Assembly: GCA_027083895.1 (NCBI GenBank) | Contig: JALWMN010000113.1 | Coordinates: forward strand, 1-16,155 | DNA from: Campylobacteraceae bacterium | GTDB taxonomy: Bacteria > Campylobacterota > Campylobacteria > Campylobacterales > Sulfurovaceae | Length of the DNA stretch: 16,155 nt | Reading direction: 5' to 3' | In this document: positions 14,506 through 16,155 of the stretch, piece after piece | Position numbering within the stretch: the stretch's first letter is position 1 | Layout: the number at the start of each line of letters is the position of its first letter | Translations under genes and position numbers: made by a program | The notes under the pieces: model-generated | The model's database searches: none | Told to the model about the DNA's origin: nothing | Seen by the model: the letters and a program-made list of their open reading frames with translations, nothing else

Positions 14506-16155
14506 ATGAGTAATATTTTAGAGAAATTAACACATCAAATGACACAAACTATAGAATCAGGTTTATCATTGGCTTTACATAATAAAAATCCAGAAGTTGA
14601 GCCAATTCATTTAATTTGGGCTCAGCTAACAAATAGTGGATCAATTTTAAACCAAGTGTTTAATAAAATGGGAGTAGATAAAGCAGCTATTGAGTTAGAT
14701 GTAGCTTCGATGGCAAAAAAACTTCCAACCAGTTCAAGTGTAACAAAAGAGTCTATCAGACTTTCGCAAAATACAGTAAGAAGTCTGCAAAGTGCCGAAG
14801 GGCAAATGGCAGCAAATGGCGATAAGTATCTCTCTGTAGATACATGGATAATTGCTAATATTAATGAGAGCTTTATTAAAGATACAATTGGTAAGTATGT
14901 TGATTTAATGGAGTTAAAGAAAAATTTAGAGGCTTTAAGAGGTGGTAAAACAATCGAGAGCCAAACAGACGATGAGAAGCTAGAAGCACTAGAAAAATAT
15001 GGTATTAACTTAACGCAAAAGGCGATTAATGGCGAGTTAGACCCAGTAATAGGGCGTGACGAAGAGATCCAACGCGTGATGCAAATTTTAATTAGAAAAA
15101 CTAAAAACAACCCAATTTTGCTTGGAGAACCAGGTGTTGGTAAAACAGCAATTGTAGAGGGCTTAGCACAAAGAATTGTAGATAAGCTTGTACCTGCATC
15201 GCTGCAAAATAAAAAGGTTATCGAGCTAGATATGGCAGCACTTATTGCAGGGGCTAAGTATAGAGGAGAGTTCGAAGATAGATTAAAAGCAGTGATCGAA
15301 GAGGTTAAAAATGATGGCAATATTATCCTCTTTATCGATGAGATCCACACAATTGTAGGTGCTGGAGCAAGTGAAGGTAGTATGGATGCAGCAAATATGC
15401 TCAAACCAATGCTAGCTAGAGGTGAACTGCATACAATTGGTGCTACAACGCTCAAAGAGTATAGAAAATATATCGAAAAAGATGCAGCACTCCAAAGACG
15501 CTTCCAGCCAGTAAAAGTAGAAGAGCCAAGCATCGATGAGGCGTTGCAAATTATGCGTGGAATTAAAGAGAGACTAGAGGCTCACCACAATGTACAAATT
15601 TTAGATAGTGCTTTAATTGCAGCAGTTAAGCTCTCAAACAGATACATTACCGATAGATTCTTGCCAGATAAGGCAATAGACTTAATTGACGAGGGTGCAG
15701 CAGAGCTGAAGATGCAAATTGAGAGTGAGCCATTTGAGCTCTCTAAAGTAAAAAGAGAGATTCAAAAGGTTCAAGTAGAAATTGAAGCACTTAAAATGGA
15801 GTTAACTCCTAAAAACGAAGAGAAAATTAAAGAGTTAGAGAAAGAGTTAGCCGATTTAGAAGAGAAAAAAAGAGCTTTAGAGTCTCAGTTTGAGAGCGAA
15901 AAAGAGATATTTAATAAAATTGCACAAATTAAGCAAACTATAGAAGAGAAAAAACGCGAAGCAGAATTAGCAAAACGAGAAGCAAACTTTAACAAAGCTG
16001 CAGAGATTGAGTATGGCGAGATTCCTAACTTGCAAAAAGAGTTAGATGAGCTAAATGCTCAGTGGGATAGAATGCAAAAAGAGGGGACTCTGCTTAAAAA
16101 TGCAGTTGATGAAGAGATGATAGCAGGAATTGTTAGCCGCTGGACAGGTATTCCA
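14506..16155 (+). CDS. clpB: ATP-dependent disaggregase ClpB, 3'-truncated by the window
   Basis: ClpB is the cytoplasmic AAA+ chaperone that, with DnaK, threads proteins out of aggregates. The frame runs from ATG 14506 to the last base, 550 codons with no stop. The N-terminal Clp repeat domain (about 1-145) is followed by NBD1, with Walker A GEPGVGKT (207-214), Walker B ILFIDE (274-279) and the arginine-finger segment ALQRRF (R331/R332). The coiled-coil middle domain is rich in Glu and Lys (about 405-525), which distinguishes ClpB from ClpA. The last visible residues, WTGIP, open the linker to NBD2. Spacing matches E. coli ClpB, so the visible part looks complete. AGGAG (14494-14498) lies seven bases before the ATG. 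It diverges from ctpA. Confidence 0.97.
   Translation, partial: MSNILEKLTHQMTQTIESGLSLALHNKNPEVEPIHLIWAQLTNSGSILNQVFNKMGVDKAAIELDVASMAKKLPTSSSVTKESIRLSQNTVRSLQSAEGQMAANGDKYLSVDTWIIANINESFIKDTIGKYVDLMELKKNLEALRGGKTIESQTDDEKLEALEKYGINLTQKAINGELDPVIGRDEEIQRVMQILIRKTKNNPILLGEPGVGKTAIVEGLAQRIVDKLVPASLQNKKVIELDMAALIAGAKYRGEFEDRLKAVIEEVKNDGNIILFIDEIHTIVGAGASEGSMDAANMLKPMLARGELHTIGATTLKEYRKYIEKDAALQRRFQPVKVEEPSIDEALQIMRGIKERLEAHHNVQILDSALIAAVKLSNRYITDRFLPDKAIDLIDEGAAELKMQIESEPFELSKVKREIQKVQVEIEALKMELTPKNEEKIKELEKELADLEEKKRALESQFESEKEIFNKIAQIKQTIEEKKREAELAKREANFNKAAEIEYGEIPNLQKELDELNAQWDRMQKEGTLLKNAVDEEMIAGIVSRWTGIP

Noticed and set aside
14622..15533. A 303-codon open frame on the minus strand, with a hydrophobic Ser/Leu/Ile-rich product
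   Set aside because: It lies wholly antisense to clpB, whose motifs are unmistakable; the composition is what reverse-reading Glu/Lys/Ala codons gives, and it has no family motif.
1..16155. Search by eye for a defence system, mobile element, CRISPR array or non-coding RNA gene
   Set aside because: Almost every base is covered by housekeeping genes in conserved order; no transposase, integrase, direct-repeat array or tRNA-like cloverleaf was seen.

Overview
The window is a compact, AT-rich chromosomal segment from a Campylobacterota (epsilonproteobacterial) bacterium. The main reason for this placement is gene order. From memory, Campylobacter jejuni has clpB next to the cluster ctpA-purC-purS-purQ-(periplasmic protein)-plsC, and lpxK near thrC, and both arrangements recur here. 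A lipid A kinase (Gram-negative envelope), a periplasmic c-type cytochrome and TATAAT-type -10 boxes with weak -35 boxes fit the same placement. The species cannot be named from the sequence alone; the signature resembles free-living relatives such as Sulfurovum or Sulfurimonas rather than a pathogen. I see no tRNA, rRNA, insertion sequence, prophage or CRISPR array.

Layout. Positions 1-2564 (+) hold a 5'-truncated DegT/DnrJ-type PLP-fold protein, lpxK and argB, joined by overlapping ends. Positions 2783-5731 (+) hold thrC and an exported LysM/3D-domain cell wall protein, closed by a strong intrinsic terminator. Positions 5751-6188 (-) hold a small CoA-binding protein. Positions 6250-8369 (+) hold ilvA and a Ppx/GppA phosphatase, overlapping by one base. 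Positions 8370-8999 (-) hold a lipoprotein cytochrome c on a long Ala/Lys/Glu repeat tether, with its own promoter. Positions 9061-14352 (-) form a seven-gene operon ctpA-purC-purS-purQ-(membrane protein)-plsC-queD, in which neighbours overlap at every junction except purC/purS (9 bases). Positions 14506-16155 (+) are the first 550 codons of clpB, read divergently from ctpA and cut by the window edge.

How the genes fit together. ThrC makes threonine and IlvA deaminates it to 2-oxobutanoate for isoleucine, so two successive steps of one branch lie in neighbouring transcription units. ArgB commits glutamate to arginine. PurC, PurS and PurQ serve de novo purine synthesis, with the large subunit PurL encoded elsewhere. 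LpxK, PlsC, the LysM/3D protein, CtpA and the Ig/SH3-like membrane protein are envelope functions. ClpB and CtpA are protein quality control.

The content is mostly housekeeping and I found no convincing new defence or mobile system. The observations most worth following are the DegT-fold protein that appears to have lost its PLP-binding lysine, the cytochrome carried on an LEA-like helical tether, the long-form QueD homologue, and the uncharacterised membrane protein fixed between purQ and plsC.
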